From Epiperipatus broadwayi (lineage: Eukaryota; Onychophora; Udeonychophora; Euonychophora; Peripatidae): a stretch of DNA of 64,000 nt. The notes beneath the pieces were generated by a model. It was not told where the DNA came from, ran no database searches, and worked only from the letters and a program-made list of their open reading frames with translations. Below, piece after piece: positions 47,901 to 61,557 of the stretch. The position numbers were made by a program, and so were the translations under genes. How positions within the stretch are numbered: the stretch's first letter is position 1; the number at the start of each line of letters is the position of its first letter. Location: contig JAQFVV010000150.1 of NCBI GenBank assembly GCA_028023455.1, forward strand, positions 2,363,550 to 2,427,549. The letters are read 5' to 3'.

Positions 47901-49899
47901 AAAATATATATTTTACTTGCAAATATAGATATATTAAAATTACATAAATATATAAATAATTAATTATTTATTATAAATATGATTTTGTGCGATTTTATTG
48001 AATCAATCTTTGAGAAAACAAAATAGAATACATACAATGCAGAAAAAAATATTTATATTTTTTCTTTTATGTTTCATTGTGAATTCATTAATAACATCAT
48101 CATAATTTTATTATTCTTATCTGCATATTCTGATTCAATACATAAATATGCTAATGAACAGCTGATTTCACATTAACATGACCAGAAAATTCTGAAATAT
48201 TTAGGTAAACAACATAACTGAAAAATCTGCATTATCACATATTAGTACATCTACAATTGTATTAGTTCATATATAATATTTATTGTAGGACTTATAAATT
48301 AAAGAGGCAAAAAAAGAAAATGTAAGTTTAGTTAGCATATGATAAAATGTTTTACTTTTCACAAAAGACATAGATGAAGCAGACATTGGGCCTTGATAAA
48401 TGCAAGGTCACAATGCACTCAGGCCAGCTCTGTTCATGAGATGAAGGATGCTGAAATTTATCTGGCACAAAGGTGCTTCACACGCATGCAATGGGCCTGC
48501 TTGCATTCCCTGTTGTTGTAACATAAAGACATTAGATAAAATTTGTTTACAAATATCACGATAAAATTTTAAAAATACAATAGCAATATTATAAAATCAA
48601 TCATCTCCTGCAACTTTCTGAATCACATTTTCATTGGGTTGGACATCTGAAACAAACAATACAAGATTTTTAAAAGGATGTTTTATGGTGAATTTAAATG
48701 TTTTTTTATTTTTTTTATGGAAGAGACAAACCTTATATTCTTTATAACGATTATCTCAAAGATATTTTAAAAATTGTACAGTTGGATGTTTTCATTGAGA
48801 AAATATGACAAAGTGTTGAATATACTGCAGAATATACAATTAGACAAAGTGTTGAAGTATTTTCGGCAGAAATTAACAAACAGCGTCACAAATTATCAAA
48901 TAAACAGAATAATAAATCGTTGTATGTTATACATGGTTTAGTGTTGTGGCTTATATATTGGTTTATATATTTATCCCAAAACTCATCTCTAATGTAAAAT
49001 AGTTGTTGTATTCGTTTTATTTTTTTCTCTTGGAGATGAAATTATGATGTCCTTTGCAAATAGCAGCTGATGTAAGCGCCATCTATTAAGCAGTACGGAA
49101 GGCAAATGGTTCTATTAAGTTATTATCTAGTTTTATACGTATTTATGCATATTTAATGTAAAAATATAAACAAATGTGTAAGGTAAAAAATTACTTTTTC
49201 AAATTTTTTTTCTAGCTTGTTAAAAACTATCTAGTCTGAATAGATTAACTACAAAATTGTAGAAAGTAAAAAAAAAAAAACCTCTTGAAATGTCTTATTA
49301 CTTTAAGGAGATGCTTAACCACTGCAGAGTTTGTTTACAGAATTCCCAAAAAAAAAATTCGATTCTGATAAAGAACTTTTTAAATTTTGAGACGAGATCA
49401 ATATTACAAGAGTACTTAATTCGTTTTAAAATCTGTCAAATAAAGAGAAATAAAGATTCCCCTTTTTAAAAAAGCTTTTCTATTGATTTATCATGGGACA
49501 AAATACAAAACGCTGCAATATACGTCTTTAGTTAATCTTATTTTATAAACTTTATTTATTAATAATAATAAAAAAATTAAATTATTATATTTTAAAATTG
49601 TACCTCTAATATTTCTTTATCAATTCAAAATACTTCCAATCACTTCAATTCTATTTTATAATAAAAAAAAAATCGATTTCAAAAAGTACTTAGATCAGGT
49701 AAATTATTTTGTACCAATTAGACTCGGGTTCTAATACATGTGGTCAATTCTGCTAATAATTAACGAGAAAATTCAAAATAAAAATATATTTAAATATTTA
49801 GAAACTGAGAACATTCAATCAAAGAGAAACATAAATGAATCCGTTATAACCTATAAAAACAATATTCATGTAAAAAGATATTAACGGCTATCTAATTCC
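47901..49899. other. AT-rich spacer with one GC-richer patch
   Basis: About 2 kb. The patch 48375-48515 (atgcactcaggccagctctg, tttatctggcacaaaggtgc) is GC-richer than its flanks, and its aaggtgcttc block recurs at 57866-57885. No frame of note. Nothing else recognised. Confidence 0.4.
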
Positions 49900-50106
49900 A
49901 ATCAGAAGGGAATTACACGTTATACATATGCAATGTAATGTTGTTTTAATACCTCAACGATATTTTGTTGAGTACAAATGATATTCTCAAACCAAAGCAC
50001 AAGATGGAGGCACTGGTTTGAGAGTATTCTTTATACCCAATAAAACATTGTTGAGATATTAAAACATTATAGCGCATGTATATAGTGTGTAATACCCTTC
50101 TGATTT
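49900..50106. repeat. Hairpin (foldback) element, arms about 95 bp
   Basis: aatcagaagggaattacacg at the left is mirrored by gtaatacccttctgattt at the right. The arms continue through aatgtaatgttgttttaata, acctcaacgatattttgttg and tattctcaaacca to a loop of about 19 bases (aagcacaagatggaggcac). Identity between arms is about 80-85 percent. Confidence 0.88.
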
Positions 50107-51604
50107 AAATTACATATGAATACTGCACTAGTAAATTAAATAAGAATGACATAAATACTATCTAATTTTTATATAATCCCATTGATGATAAGTAATTTGC
50201 ATCATATTTTTATAAATTCAGCAACTTCAATATCTGAGGATGCACTCTGAAATAAATGTTTAAAATCAAAGGCAGTGAGAAATAATTCACTTTGACTTTT
50301 ACCAATTGTTGCTACTTCTTTGTTTGCAAGATATAGACCATAAAGATTATTTGAAGTTGAAGTGGAAAATATATTTTTATATCATGTAATAATTCAAAAC
50401 TTTATTTAATTAATAAAATAAACTAGGAATATGTAATGACTAGAAATAGATATTATCACTGGGATAAGATTTTAGTTCAGGTTCATAAAAATGCTTTTAT
50501 GCAGATGGCTTTTTCTTTCATAAATATTAAGTAATTAAATTTTTGAAAGCTGAGTAAAACAAGATACAGCAATTAAAAATATTATATAAGAATCTTTAGA
50601 GATCAACACTACAGAAAAAGTTTTTTTGGCATTATAATACAATGATAATTATCAAAAAAATTTATATCAATTCTATATTGTTAAATTTTTACAATTTTAA
50701 ATTACATTTAAATATTTTTATATCACTTAAGTATTGAATAATTTAATTTTTAAAAGCAAAATAAAGAAACTTAATTATTTGTAAACTTACAACTAATCTC
50801 TATTAACTAATCTATAATTCTGATCATGTACTGTGGTGGTGCTGAATGCAGTTTTTTTTAATTATTTTCTTCCAGTCATTTGTAATGCTATTTTTTACCT
50901 TTAAATTCAAATTTTCTAGTAAAAACATTAAGTAAATACTAAATCATTAGTTGAAAAAAATTCTGAATATGTCAGTATCTCACAGAACAAACTTCAAAGA
51001 CAATACCATATTTTATATATTTTCTGATTGGTTCATTTTTTATCTTAATGCAGACAAACTTAGACATACCCTCATCTTTGTTCTGATAAAGCTGCAAAGA
51101 AATAGCAGTTTTCTGGACTTTATATTTAAATTTATGTTTTTTGAAATATCTATTTTTATAAATTTATGCTAAATAACTTTTAATATGTCAAGTACATTTT
51201 TAAGTTGTCACAAATTCAACTGTGCCAATATTTGGTGATAATTTAATAATTGTAAATAGAGTTTTTAATTTTAAAATGATATTTGGTAAATTTGTGATAA
51301 TTTTATAATTTTTCATTCAAATTCCATGATCAAACTTGAGACAACAAAATTTAGTTAATTTACTTTTTTTTAATTATTGTTAGTTGACCAATCGAAAAAA
51401 GACAAAATATCAGTTATCATTATGTAATTGAATGTAATTCATGTTATAATTATTTTTTTAATATTTGGAAGATTCATGAATAATTTTTAGAATATGTTTT
51501 ATATGTAAATTTAGAGTTCTAATAAACCAACATGAATCTATTAAATTCTAATGTAGAATAAATTTTTAAAAAATAAAATAAAATTTGAACTAATACTGCA
51601 TATG
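50107..51604. other. AT-rich spacer, nothing recognised
   Basis: About 1.5 kb. A 73-codon frame at 50951 shows no recognisable domain. Confidence 0.45.
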
Positions 51605-52022
51605 GTCACTAGGGTTTGGTGGAAAAGTAGTTGTAGAGGATGTGCTCAATCACCACCAGGTGATGCTGTGATACCATCAACAACCAGCCCAAAGCTTGCA
51701 AGTGATAAATTCATATCGAAAAGTGGCTGAAAATTGACAAATAAAAATGTCTGAGGCAATGTATTTCCAACAAATACATTGAAAGTACAAATTATAAAAA
51801 AAAAAAAACCAAGAAAATGCTATAAAATTCAAACTAAAAAAAAAACAGAAATCAATGAAAATACGACAAACAAAGACCCTTTTTTAAAATTAAGAATTCT
51901 TCAATTAAATATAAAAATGAAACTTTTGGATATAAATTTATCACTTGCAAGCTTCGGGCCAGTTGTTGATGGTTTTGCAGCATCACCTGGTGGTGATCAA
52001 GCACATCTCCACAACTACCAAT
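51605..52022. repeat. Foldback element with long loop
   Basis: Left arm 51617-51718 (tggtggaaaagtagttgtag, aggatgtgctcaatcaccac, caggtgatgctgtgatacca, gcttgcaagtgataaattca) is mirrored by 51926-52022 at about 85 percent identity. The loop of about 200 bp is A-rich and contains a smaller complementary pair (caatgtatttccaacaaata-cattg). An 81-codon frame that ends in the right arm is incidental. Confidence 0.88.
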
Positions 52023-53003
52023 GAAAAATAAAGAAAAACATTTTGTATCACATGAATTAATTCAAAACTTTTTTAAAAAACTAGAATATTTACTTGACTT
52101 AAAATAAATATCAAGAATATCAACAGGGTGCACAGATATGTATTTGTGTACACATATGGAATTAACTGTAAATTAAAGAAGTATAATAGAAGACAAATTT
52201 ATGGAAAACAAATTTTTAATTATCATAATAAAGAAACTATACCTAGATTGTTTCATATTAAAACAAATAATACAACTATCCATCTTAAGTTTACTTATTT
52301 ATCTATTTATTTAAATATTTTGCTTTTAAAATGCTAATTGTTTCAAGTATACTGTGATTATATTTTAAAAAGAAGTAATTATAATGCAATTTTACCACAG
52401 TCTTTATTCAGTTCATTGTTTCTCTGATTTTTACTGCTATTTAAAAAAATGTGTTCTAAAAGAAACTTTATCTCATTAAAATTATATGTGTGAAATTATG
52501 CAAACTTTTCTCCAAGATATTTCTACATATATGTGTGTCTGCTCTACCATGTTAGAGGATAATGGGTTTATATATCACTTCAAGAAGAGAACAAAAAATT
52601 GAAAAGAGATAATACTCCATATACAAAGAAAACGGACTATTTAATCTCTAAAATGGTAGTATAGTTATCATGTACATATTTTTTTTATATTTTAGAATTA
52701 TTATAACCATAGCTAATGGGTATTATATTATGATTATTATTAGTTATATTATAAATATGTTTGAACAACAGTGTTTCAGGGTTGGAATGGCAATATACAA
52801 TAGGTTCTATTTTATATGTTGTTATTTTTTATCCCAGAATTAGTTCTGAATGAGTATTTATAATTATAAATGATTGCACCCAGAGGTATAACAGCCTTTT
52901 GTATATTCATGAAAAGTATTCTATGAATGAAAGTTTTATAATAATGAGAGTTTTAAATAGTTTATAAAGTGTTGTTACCATTATGCAATAAATTGGTTTG
53001 TCA

Positions 53004-53005
<2 letters not shown>
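52023..53005. other. AT-rich spacer, nothing recognised
   Basis: No recognisable gene or repeat. Confidence 0.5.

Positions 53006-53076
<71 letters not shown>
53006..53076. repeat. (TA)n microsatellite
   Basis: About 35 uninterrupted TA units. The YI-repeat minus frame across it is its translation. Confidence 0.97.
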
Positions 53077-53081
<5 letters not shown>

Positions 53082-54861
53082 AAAATGAGTAATTGAATTA
53101 TGTGCTTTTTTGTACATGCATGCAAGAGGAACAACTCATATGTTTATGATTATTATTAGCTCCATGTATTTTATTAGTAGTAATATTTTGGGGCAATTTT
53201 AGATGGTTGTTGCATTGCTTTTGTGTGTATTTAGCCACTTCATGAAAGATAGTGTGACTCATTCATTCATTGACACAACCTGACATAATACCAGATGCTC
53301 AATCATATTTTTGCTAGCTTATATTTCCATTGCCCACTATGCCTAGAATGTTAATATTAAAGAGTATGTTTTAATGTATATCCATAGGCATGTTCAGCTT
53401 TACCATTTATTATTCGGTCCACTATAATTTTTATTTAACATACATTATCAGTGTTGGGCACAGTTTCATCATCCCAATATAATTATGATTCATATTATAA
53501 GTGTTTTTATATTGCATAATAATTTGTGGCTACTGTATTAATATTTATTAAGTATCATTACTCTGAAATTTTAATGTTATTTTTGATTAAGTAATGTGTA
53601 TAATATATTCTAGTAGCCTGGACAAAAGCATAAAAGTATATTGTTTTACATTATGGGTATTGGATTTGTAAATAAAGATTAGATTTTGTCAATAAGAGAA
53701 CTATTCAATAGTAAATATCACTTATATGATAAAATTGTAATAATGGTTTTAAAGAAAGATACACTAATATATTAGTTAACAATATATGTAAATTATAAAT
53801 AGTAAATTAAAAGAAATAAAATAATAATTGTAAATAAATATTTTTATTATATAGATCATATATTGTACATAAATATTTTATTATTAATTAAATACAGTTT
53901 AGTTATGTTGCCATTGTAATATCATTGCATAAGAACATGTATTTACCAGATAATCTACTTTAATAAGATTTGCATTAATAATTATTTTAAGAGTACATTT
54001 CAATGGTCACATAGTGTTTATACATTCATTTTGCTTAATAACTATTTAATTATTTTATCTAAAATTCTTAGAAGGTAAATGTTATATTATTTGCTTGATT
54101 TCAAATACACTTGTTGTGTAGTTGGTAACATAAAAGACACCCTTACTGTCTTCTACATTACTTTGATATTGCTTCTTCAAATTTGCATCAGAAAATATAA
54201 AATTTCTGTATTTTACTGTCAGTAGAAATGAAATAATTATATTTTATTTATTATAAAATATTTAAATGTTTTTCAAGTTATCAATTATATATTACTTAAG
54301 TATTTGAATATTCTGTTATCATGTAATTTCATTTATACTTTCTTAAAATTCTAGGCTTCCAAAATAAATTAAAAGAAACATTAACCTTTTTGATATCAAC
54401 ATCAACTTGTAAAACCTTTGTCTAATTTTTGTATTGGTCCATTACTTAAATCTGAGAACTATTAATTGTCAGTTTCATTTTCAGTTGGTTTTTATTGATA
54501 AAATATTAATCAAAAATACACAGAATTGTTTCAATTCAGCTTCTAAAAATGGAATAATTTTAGATTCAAATTGATTAAATGTAATGAAAAATTAGAAATA
54601 ATGTTAATAACTGGAAAAAAAAAATTTAAAAAATGATTACAAAATAGCCAGCAGTAAAACAAAAGAATTACATTTCAACCAATCTATGTGAACACTGGTG
54701 TCTCATTATTCAATTCTGTAGTGGTCAACATTATTCACTTTTCTTGAAGAGTGGTCACTTTCCTATGCTTATTTTTCTTGTAAAATTTAATTTTTTTTTA
54801 ATCAAACATTATATTTTGATAAAGTAATGTAAAATCTTAATTACGAATGTAAAAAATTATG

Positions 54862-54893
<32 letters not shown>

Positions 54894-55335
54894 TCAAAAT
54901 CAATTACAAACATGTAAAACATTTTGTTTTGATATCTGACTTTGTCATTTGGAAATGCCTGTGGCACAATTCCCAGAGTTGGCAGGAGCTGGCCTACACA
55001 CCAATACACAGCAATGAAAATTGGATTTTTTTTTCAAAATGTATTGCCATATGCAAACTTTTTTAGAACTAAAATTTTAAATTTTGAATTTCTTATAAAA
55101 TAAGCCTAAAATAAAGAAAATGTGACAAAAATTGACTAAGACAATGCCCATGAATCATAAATAACATGAATGAGAATTAAAATGGGACAAAATCTAACCG
55201 TATTTAACAGCAGAGTGGTTAAATGCTCTATGTTTAGCTTAAATGCTAATCATCATAATTTTGTTAGGAAGTTAAAATATTATCATTAACATTTTGTTTC
55301 CAAATGCATTTTATTATGAATTTGAATCCTGAAAT
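53077..55335. other. AT-rich spacer, nothing recognised
   Basis: About 2.2 kb. A slightly GC-richer patch at 54950-55015 (gcctgtggcacaattcccag, gttggcaggagctggcctac) has no recognisable coding character. Nothing else seen. Confidence 0.45.
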
Positions 55336-55575
55336 CAAAATATCCTAAACATGTAAAAGAACCTATATTTGAGATAAATAGGTTTTAAAACATGAGATTA
55401 ATATATTTTAAACTTTTAAAAGAACTCATATTTAAGATTAAGATATTTTAAACATCAGATGTGATATGTTAAACATGCAAAAGAACATATTTAAAATAAA
55501 TACAATATTCCTAGAACATAAGATAAGATATTTAAGAGTGAAAAGAACCTATATTTGAGATCAAAAAGACTTGTA
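55336..55575 (+). repeat. Degenerate tandem repeat, period about 62 bp, four units
   Basis: The block (a)aaagaac(c/t)(t/a)at(a)ttt(g/a)aga recurs near 55358, 55421, 55482 and 55544. Each block is preceded by taaac- or ttaag-type sequence and a run of ataagatatttt. Spacing is 61-63 bp. Units are well diverged. Confidence 0.7.
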
Positions 55576-56407
55576 TTTAATAATTATATTTAGCCATGGT
55601 ATTGTCTACAAGAGGACTCATATTCTGGGATTGAGGGGGTGGAGGTTAAAAAGTTCATGTCACATAGTACCTATGCATATAACAGTTGATTGTTCAGCTA
55701 TCCTGCAATCACACTTATGGTTTTGAATGGTTATAATATATACATATTACAAAAATAAATACAATAAAAAGCAAATCCGAATAGAAAAATTATTCCCATA
55801 AAGCTGAGAGATAATTTTAATAAAATATATTTTCAGTATTACCTGAATGACAATAGCAAATTTATTGTATACAACTGTGAATATTCAATATCTAGGAAAA
55901 GATGCAAAACTGTGATAAGATCCACTGCATGTAGACATGAAGTCATGTGGAACACAAAGGTCCATCATCATTGGGAATCACCATGATAATTGATAAAATA
56001 TATATTCAAATGAAAATGGTTGATTTCCGAATCACTCTATTGTTAAAAGTACATATTAATTGTAAATATTTTTATATAAATATAAGAGGATTACTTTTTT
56101 ATTTAGTTATGTGACAATTGCTTAAAATATACTACATATTACATACTCTATCATTGTATTAAACAGACCAAACAGATGCTAGGTACTCACAGTAATGAAC
56201 AAAACTCACGTATAAATGAAATGTTTTGATTCCAAACTGTTTTTATTTAAATATTCTAATTTATATTAAAAAGGCACATTAGTATTAATAATTTATTTAC
56301 AAATAAATATTTTAAAATATTGCCTTATAATAATTTTGGTAATTCTTCCCTATATTAAGCACAGTCATATTACTTAACAGCTATACTTTATAAGTATCAT
56401 TGTAATG

Positions 56408-56480
56408 CCTTTGGTAAAAGACAGTGATAAAGGAATCAGACTCTGGAATATTAGATCCTGGAATTGATTCCAGTATTGTC
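56408..56480 (+). mobile_element. tRNA-like SINE remnant, family S2
   Basis: gacagtgataaaggaatcag, actctggaatattagatcct and ggaattgattccagtattgt correspond to the D-arm/A-box region, the anticodon-arm-like stretch and a degenerate B box. Closest to the copy at 34.4 kb. Confidence 0.45.
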
Positions 56481-56507
56481 TCAATTTTATTTTAATACTG
56501 ATAAAAT

Positions 56508-56868
56508 GTGATAACCAGAGTAGAAAAATTCAAAAAATATTAACCACGGATACTATTTTGCCAAACACTTTTAATACTGTGTCCAGAATCATGGTGACAT
56601 ATTGGAACTGAATCATTAATATTCCAGTGCATGCTCAGTGGAACACTAGTGTTATGCTGATTGATAATGTTATGAGACTTCACTATAAACCAAACCTCTT
56701 TCAACTAAACAATCAACATAACAGTAGTTTTTCACTGAGCATGCTCAGGAATATTAACACTTTAGTTCCAATATATCACCATGATTCTGGCACACAGTAC
56801 CAAAACTACTTGGCAAAAAAGGATCAGTGTTTAATATTTTTGAATTTTTTCTACTCTAATTGTCACAG
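56508..56868. repeat. Foldback element, arms about 130 bp
   Basis: Left arm from gtgataaccagagtagaaaa through ttttgccaaacactttt-aa, ccagaatcatggtgacatat and gtgcatgctcagtgg. The right arm (56732-56868) is its reverse complement with scattered changes. The loop is about 90 bases. A 108-codon plus frame (56627-56953) spans loop and right arm and has no recognisable domain. Confidence 0.9.
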
Positions 56869-57385
56869 TTTATACATGAAGAAAAATTTACATTATTTGA
56901 AAGACTTATTGTGTTATTTATTTAATATTGATATTATCTTTGTTTCTTTTTAGTACCAATATTATATTATTTTAAATACTGATATTTTTTACATGTTTTA
57001 CTAATCTGCTTTTCCTTGAATTTGTACTGTTATCTACATGAAAACTTGTAATTAATCTATAATAAAATAAACATTAAAACAAAGTGCAAACGTGTGTTAA
57101 TGGATTCTAAAAACTTATCAAAAAATGATGTAGGTCTGAAAATTTAAAATGTCAGACAGTATAATGTGTATTATAAAAAACAAACAAATACATAAATTAA
57201 ATAATATAAATATTTTATTATTGAAGGAATATAACTTTGTTAATATAAAACACAAACAAGTTAATGCAAAAAAAATTCCGAATAAGTTTTCAAACAAACA
57301 AAAACTACTTTTAACAAACTAATTGATATGCTGAATAAAGTTTATCCAATAAATGTAACAGTTACATTAGCATTGTTATAACTTG

Positions 57386-57541
57386 CAGAGGCAAAACTTT
57401 TCATACAGTAGTTCAACTCATTGCAAGTCAAAATAATCAATAGATGCAGGAAGGTTTGTGCATAAAATTCCTATCTAGTGCTTACTCACCTAATATCTCC
57501 AGACTAGTTTCTAACTTGTGACCTTCATCAGTGCCTTAGAT
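57386..57541 (-). repeat. Repeat family A, single-orientation copy
   Basis: Runs from cagaggcaaaacttttcata through taatcaatagatgcaggaag, cctatctagtgcttactcac and cagactagtttctaacttgt to catcagtgcc. Read on minus it includes CTGATGAAGGTCACAAGTTA-GAAACTAGT. Confidence 0.88.
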
Positions 57542-57870
57542 AGTGAGCATGTAACATTGTTACAACTACAATACTGCAGAAAAAACAATGGAGACAAGCT
57601 ATTATGTAAGGAATAAGAAAATGGAATTTCTTCCCTCTTCGCTATTGGGGACAGAGTGATGAGATTGTCCAGATTTCAAAAGTTAAGCCACTGAAGCTAG
57701 AAGAGTTAATAAATATGTCAACAAAAAGATAAAAGTGTAAATAATTATAAATTTTAATGTTTTACTATTTCTGTATCTTTTATTAAATAGAATTGTATAT
57801 AATTTATTTTGTTTTAACTCACAAATTTATTTCGTGGAATCAGAAGAGCTAGAATTTGACTTGCGCAAAG

Positions 57871-58889
57871 GTGCTTCTTATCCACGTGGTGGTCCTGGCT
57901 GTTATAAATATATTTGAACTGTTGCTAAGCTTACTAACTGCATAATTTTATACAGTATTATTTCATGGATAAAATTATTCAATTGCTTCCCCCCCCCCCC
58001 AAAAAAAAAGTGTAGACTATTACAAAAATCTTTGAACTACCATCATATCATTAGTGATAGCCAGTGGCATAACTTCTTAATACTGTATAGATAAGGTTCA
58101 AATAAATGCTTCCATGAATCAAAGGCATGATAGTATCAGAAAATGCTATCTGAGCAAATCATTCTGGAATAGTTCCATAATTAGATTGAATTTGACACTT
58201 TTATGAAAAAAAAGCTTGCATATAAACAGTTATTTATATTACTTTTTTAATAATGTGTTTTATCAAAAAGATTTAATCATTAAACAACAGCAAAGTTTTC
58301 CTAGCATACATAAACTCCAATGATAATACAGCAATGAAATAATATTACTTATCGATACATATTTACTATTGTGATAATCATCAATCGATTTATTTTCTGA
58401 TTTTTTTTTTCTTTAAATCTTCAATTTACCTCAGCAATATTGCGCTGCCCTAAGAATAATAATAAAAATTTAACATGTTTTACAGCATTATCAAAAATTA
58501 AAAAGAAATATATCTAAAGAGTTTACGTTTATTTTTATTTAGCATAAGTTAAATAGATTTACTTTTTAACGAGAAGTTTATTTAATTTAAAAAGGAAAAG
58601 CTTAGGTAAAGTTTTATCACATGATTAATAATAGAATAAATGTAAGCCGTTTGAGACTCATAATTCTCCTTGTTTATTTCCTGTTGTTACATTTAAAAAA
58701 TTACTAGTAAGAGAGAAAGAGTATATATGTCTTCCCCTCTTTTATTGATTAAAAATAATGTCAAAAGCAATTGTAGTTACAGTAGTTTTCGTTTTCAAAT
58801 AAAAACTGTTTTAAAACATATTTTTTACTATAAGGGGGATGGATATATGTATTTAAGGATGATTCGATTATTACGTAACTTTTTATAAT
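57871..58889. other. AT-rich spacer with a C10A9 run
   Basis: Ten C followed by nine A at about 57991-58009. Otherwise AT-rich with no recognised feature. Confidence 0.5.
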
Positions 58890-59240
58890 GCTTAACTATA
58901 TATAAGAGATTCGAACTCAGACTTTCACACGACCCCCAACTCTCCATGCCATCTCATATTGCTAACCCACCTGATCACACACATGTTGAAAAGATAAATA
59001 ATCACCAATATACGTATTGCATGATAAACCAGAAATCATCAGTTGGTCCAGATTACTATCTCCACACATATATACAATCAGTGTCCAGCTTTATATTAAG
59101 ATAGCCAATTTTCATATTTTAATGGACAGGCTTCAAACTACTCCAACCCACAACTCTTCAGCCGTCCATTTCATTGAAAATCTGATGATGGAACGTTCTA
59201 AGCCCGTTATTGATTCTGAATTTAAATTGCTGAATAAGCC
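58890..59240 (+). repeat. Dispersed element E, copy 3
   Basis: Reads gagattcgaactcagacttt, tgccatctcatattgctaac, atgttgaaaagataaataat, agaaatcatcagttggtcca and gttctaagcccgttattg. Preceded by a tail only partly like that of copy 2. A 79-codon frame in it is not kept in the other copies. Confidence 0.9.
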
Positions 59241-60044
59241 TGCTCATGACAACTAACAAAAGAACTTTCCGATATAAAAAAAATAACGTGTCTAATAAAA
59301 AGTGCAACAAAACTATATCCAGCTGCCTTATAGAATGTGACATTACCTCATCAAATAGCAGATATTATTTGTGACTAAAACTTTACCTGACTTTTTCTGG
59401 GCTTTCATTTTGATTTTTACATTACTGTCATTAATTACTTGGATTATTTTCCCAACCTGGAATACCCATATTCCCAAGAGTATAGGAACCTTGCCCAGAG
59501 GGTACAGTAAATAGCAGATAAATAAGTATATTATGCTATTAATATACTCCAAAAATAGTTCTGTTATCAACAAATCCAGGCTATTCCATGTTGGTACTGT
59601 CCCTCAGCCACACTCAGAAACATTTCAGGTCTATTTTCAGACATGAACATACTGAAGTTACATAAATTTTATTCTTACTGTAAGCTCTAATAACTCTAAA
59701 TGCCCAATTAAGATTCAGATAGCTAGTGAAATATCCAGATCCCCCCCCCTCTTCATATCTCCCTTCCATGGCATTTTCACCTCCTGTGTATACATGTGAT
59801 ATACTGGATACTACACTCTTCAATTGCTTATTTCTTATTATAATGAATAGAGAGTACCAGATAATTTATTAAAAACCAAGAGGATACAGGGATCAAAAAG
59901 ATGGAACCTCTTGATATATATTAATAATGACACAGAAACACTCATATTTGTGATTATTTTATTTAAAAAGAGACTGACTTTTAATGAAAAGTTTAAAAAA
60001 AACTGAAGGATTCATCATTCAAAAAATTAAAAGAAGTTCAAACC
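59241..60044. other. Spacer, nothing recognised
   Basis: Two adjacent minus frames (76 and 69 codons, 59343-59823) have moderately balanced composition, but I recognise no domain or start context. Treated as chance. Confidence 0.4.
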
Positions 60045-60130
60045 CTGGAAATGATAGAGGTTGGGTTTGATCCATGTACCTTAAGCTCCAGAATCTGTCA
60101 TTTGACCATTGCACCAAACCATGACAGGCA
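60045..60130 (-). mobile_element. tRNA-like SINE remnant, family S2
   Basis: On the minus strand, tggtttggtgcaatggtcaa (A-box region), agattctggagcttaaggta and catggatcaaacccaacctc (B-box region) keep the tRNA-like order best among the S2 copies. Confidence 0.5.
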
Positions 60131-61557
60131 AAGTATTTTGCAAATTTACAAGGCTATGTCATGCTATATATTGTGAAACACATCAGTAATTTCTTATTCC
60201 AATTCCTTTTTCTATGATCCAATTCCTTTTTGACATGCAAATACATATGTGTGTATGTCTATCTAAAGCCTTTGGTGTTGACAAAGAATAATGAGAACAC
60301 ATTGAATAGAGTGAAAATCCTTAGTTATGATCTGTCATAAGAGAGAACAATAAATCACTTTCACATTTGCCTTGAGGTTTAAATAACAAATATTCTATGT
60401 TTGGAAAGTTCCATTTGCAAATTGCTTAGCTTTCTACAAATCTTGAAGGGTCTAGAAATACTGATCTGAAAATAGTTTGTGTCATAAAGTTATGCTAAAT
60501 ATTCAAGTCTGACAAAATTTTCATTTAAATATAAAATAATAATACCAGTAAAGGCATTTGTAGCAATCCAGCACTAATAATAGTAATTAAAGGTAAGTAT
60601 TGCAATTTTCTTTAGATATTGGGATATTGAATGTGCAAATTTTGTCTGACAATATTTTTCAAGAGTGAATATAAACAGCTATAGATTTAAAATTAATATG
60701 CATTTGATACTATAATTTATCTTCAAAAGGAAAGAAATTTAATTAATCAATGAAAAAAACAGGCAGGTGTTGAAACCACTGTGAGGTTTAATTTGATTAT
60801 ATTTTGACTATTGGAATTCATAGATGTAAAAAAATACATGAAAATAATAATAACAAAAGTAAGTAATTTTCTTTAAATATAGAAACCACTAATAATATAT
60901 AAAATTGTATTCTGGATGCATAGTATAGGCTTAAGCTCCAACATTAGATGAAAGTTCAGAAAAAAGAAATGATTTTATTCATAAAAATATAGTGAGGATT
61001 TGTTGCTCAAGCTATCTCCTAATATTTGGATACTAGAAGGACCAGAATTAAATGTAATCTCTAGAGCTTATGTATTGAACTTCATTTCTCCATCAACTCC
61101 ATTAAACCACATGGGGTATTTTATTTAATATTGAATACTATTATTGTTTCAATTGCATTTACAAGATTGAATATTCTTCATAGATACTTTATCATAACTG
61201 TTGACAAAATCAATAAATTCATGATCCAACATTTTTTTTAAAAATAATAGTATTGTTTTCATGATCTTACATAATCAGCTGCAGTAGAATGTTTTCATAA
61301 CACATGGACTGATTAACACTTTTTAGACACAAAAATTACTATAAGAAACCTTGCACCCACATTCAGCAAATGATATCATAAGTCAGAATATTAAAGAACA
61401 AACCCATTCTGACAGAAGCACTTTGTTAAATACTAATTTATAATTCATTGTCAAATTAGTAATGGTATTTATTGTCTCTGCAGGTAGTTCAAGAAAATTG
61501 CATACACCGGTTATAAAATAGAATCCAAGTGTTTAATAAATATCAGTTTGAAAATCA
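60131..61557. other. AT-rich spacer, nothing recognised
   Basis: About 1.4 kb without recognised features. Confidence 0.5.

Larger units (their letters stand above)
55900..57870 (+). repeat. Large diverged repeat J, copy 2 region
   Basis: Blocks shared with 44760-47900 in the same order (see that entry). It is interrupted by the foldback at 56.5-56.9 kb and a family A copy at 57.4 kb, so those are probably later insertions or local inversions. Confidence 0.45.

Noticed and set aside
56627-56953. 108-codon plus frame
   Set aside because: Spans loop and right arm of a foldback with no recognisable domain; not mirrored in the left arm.
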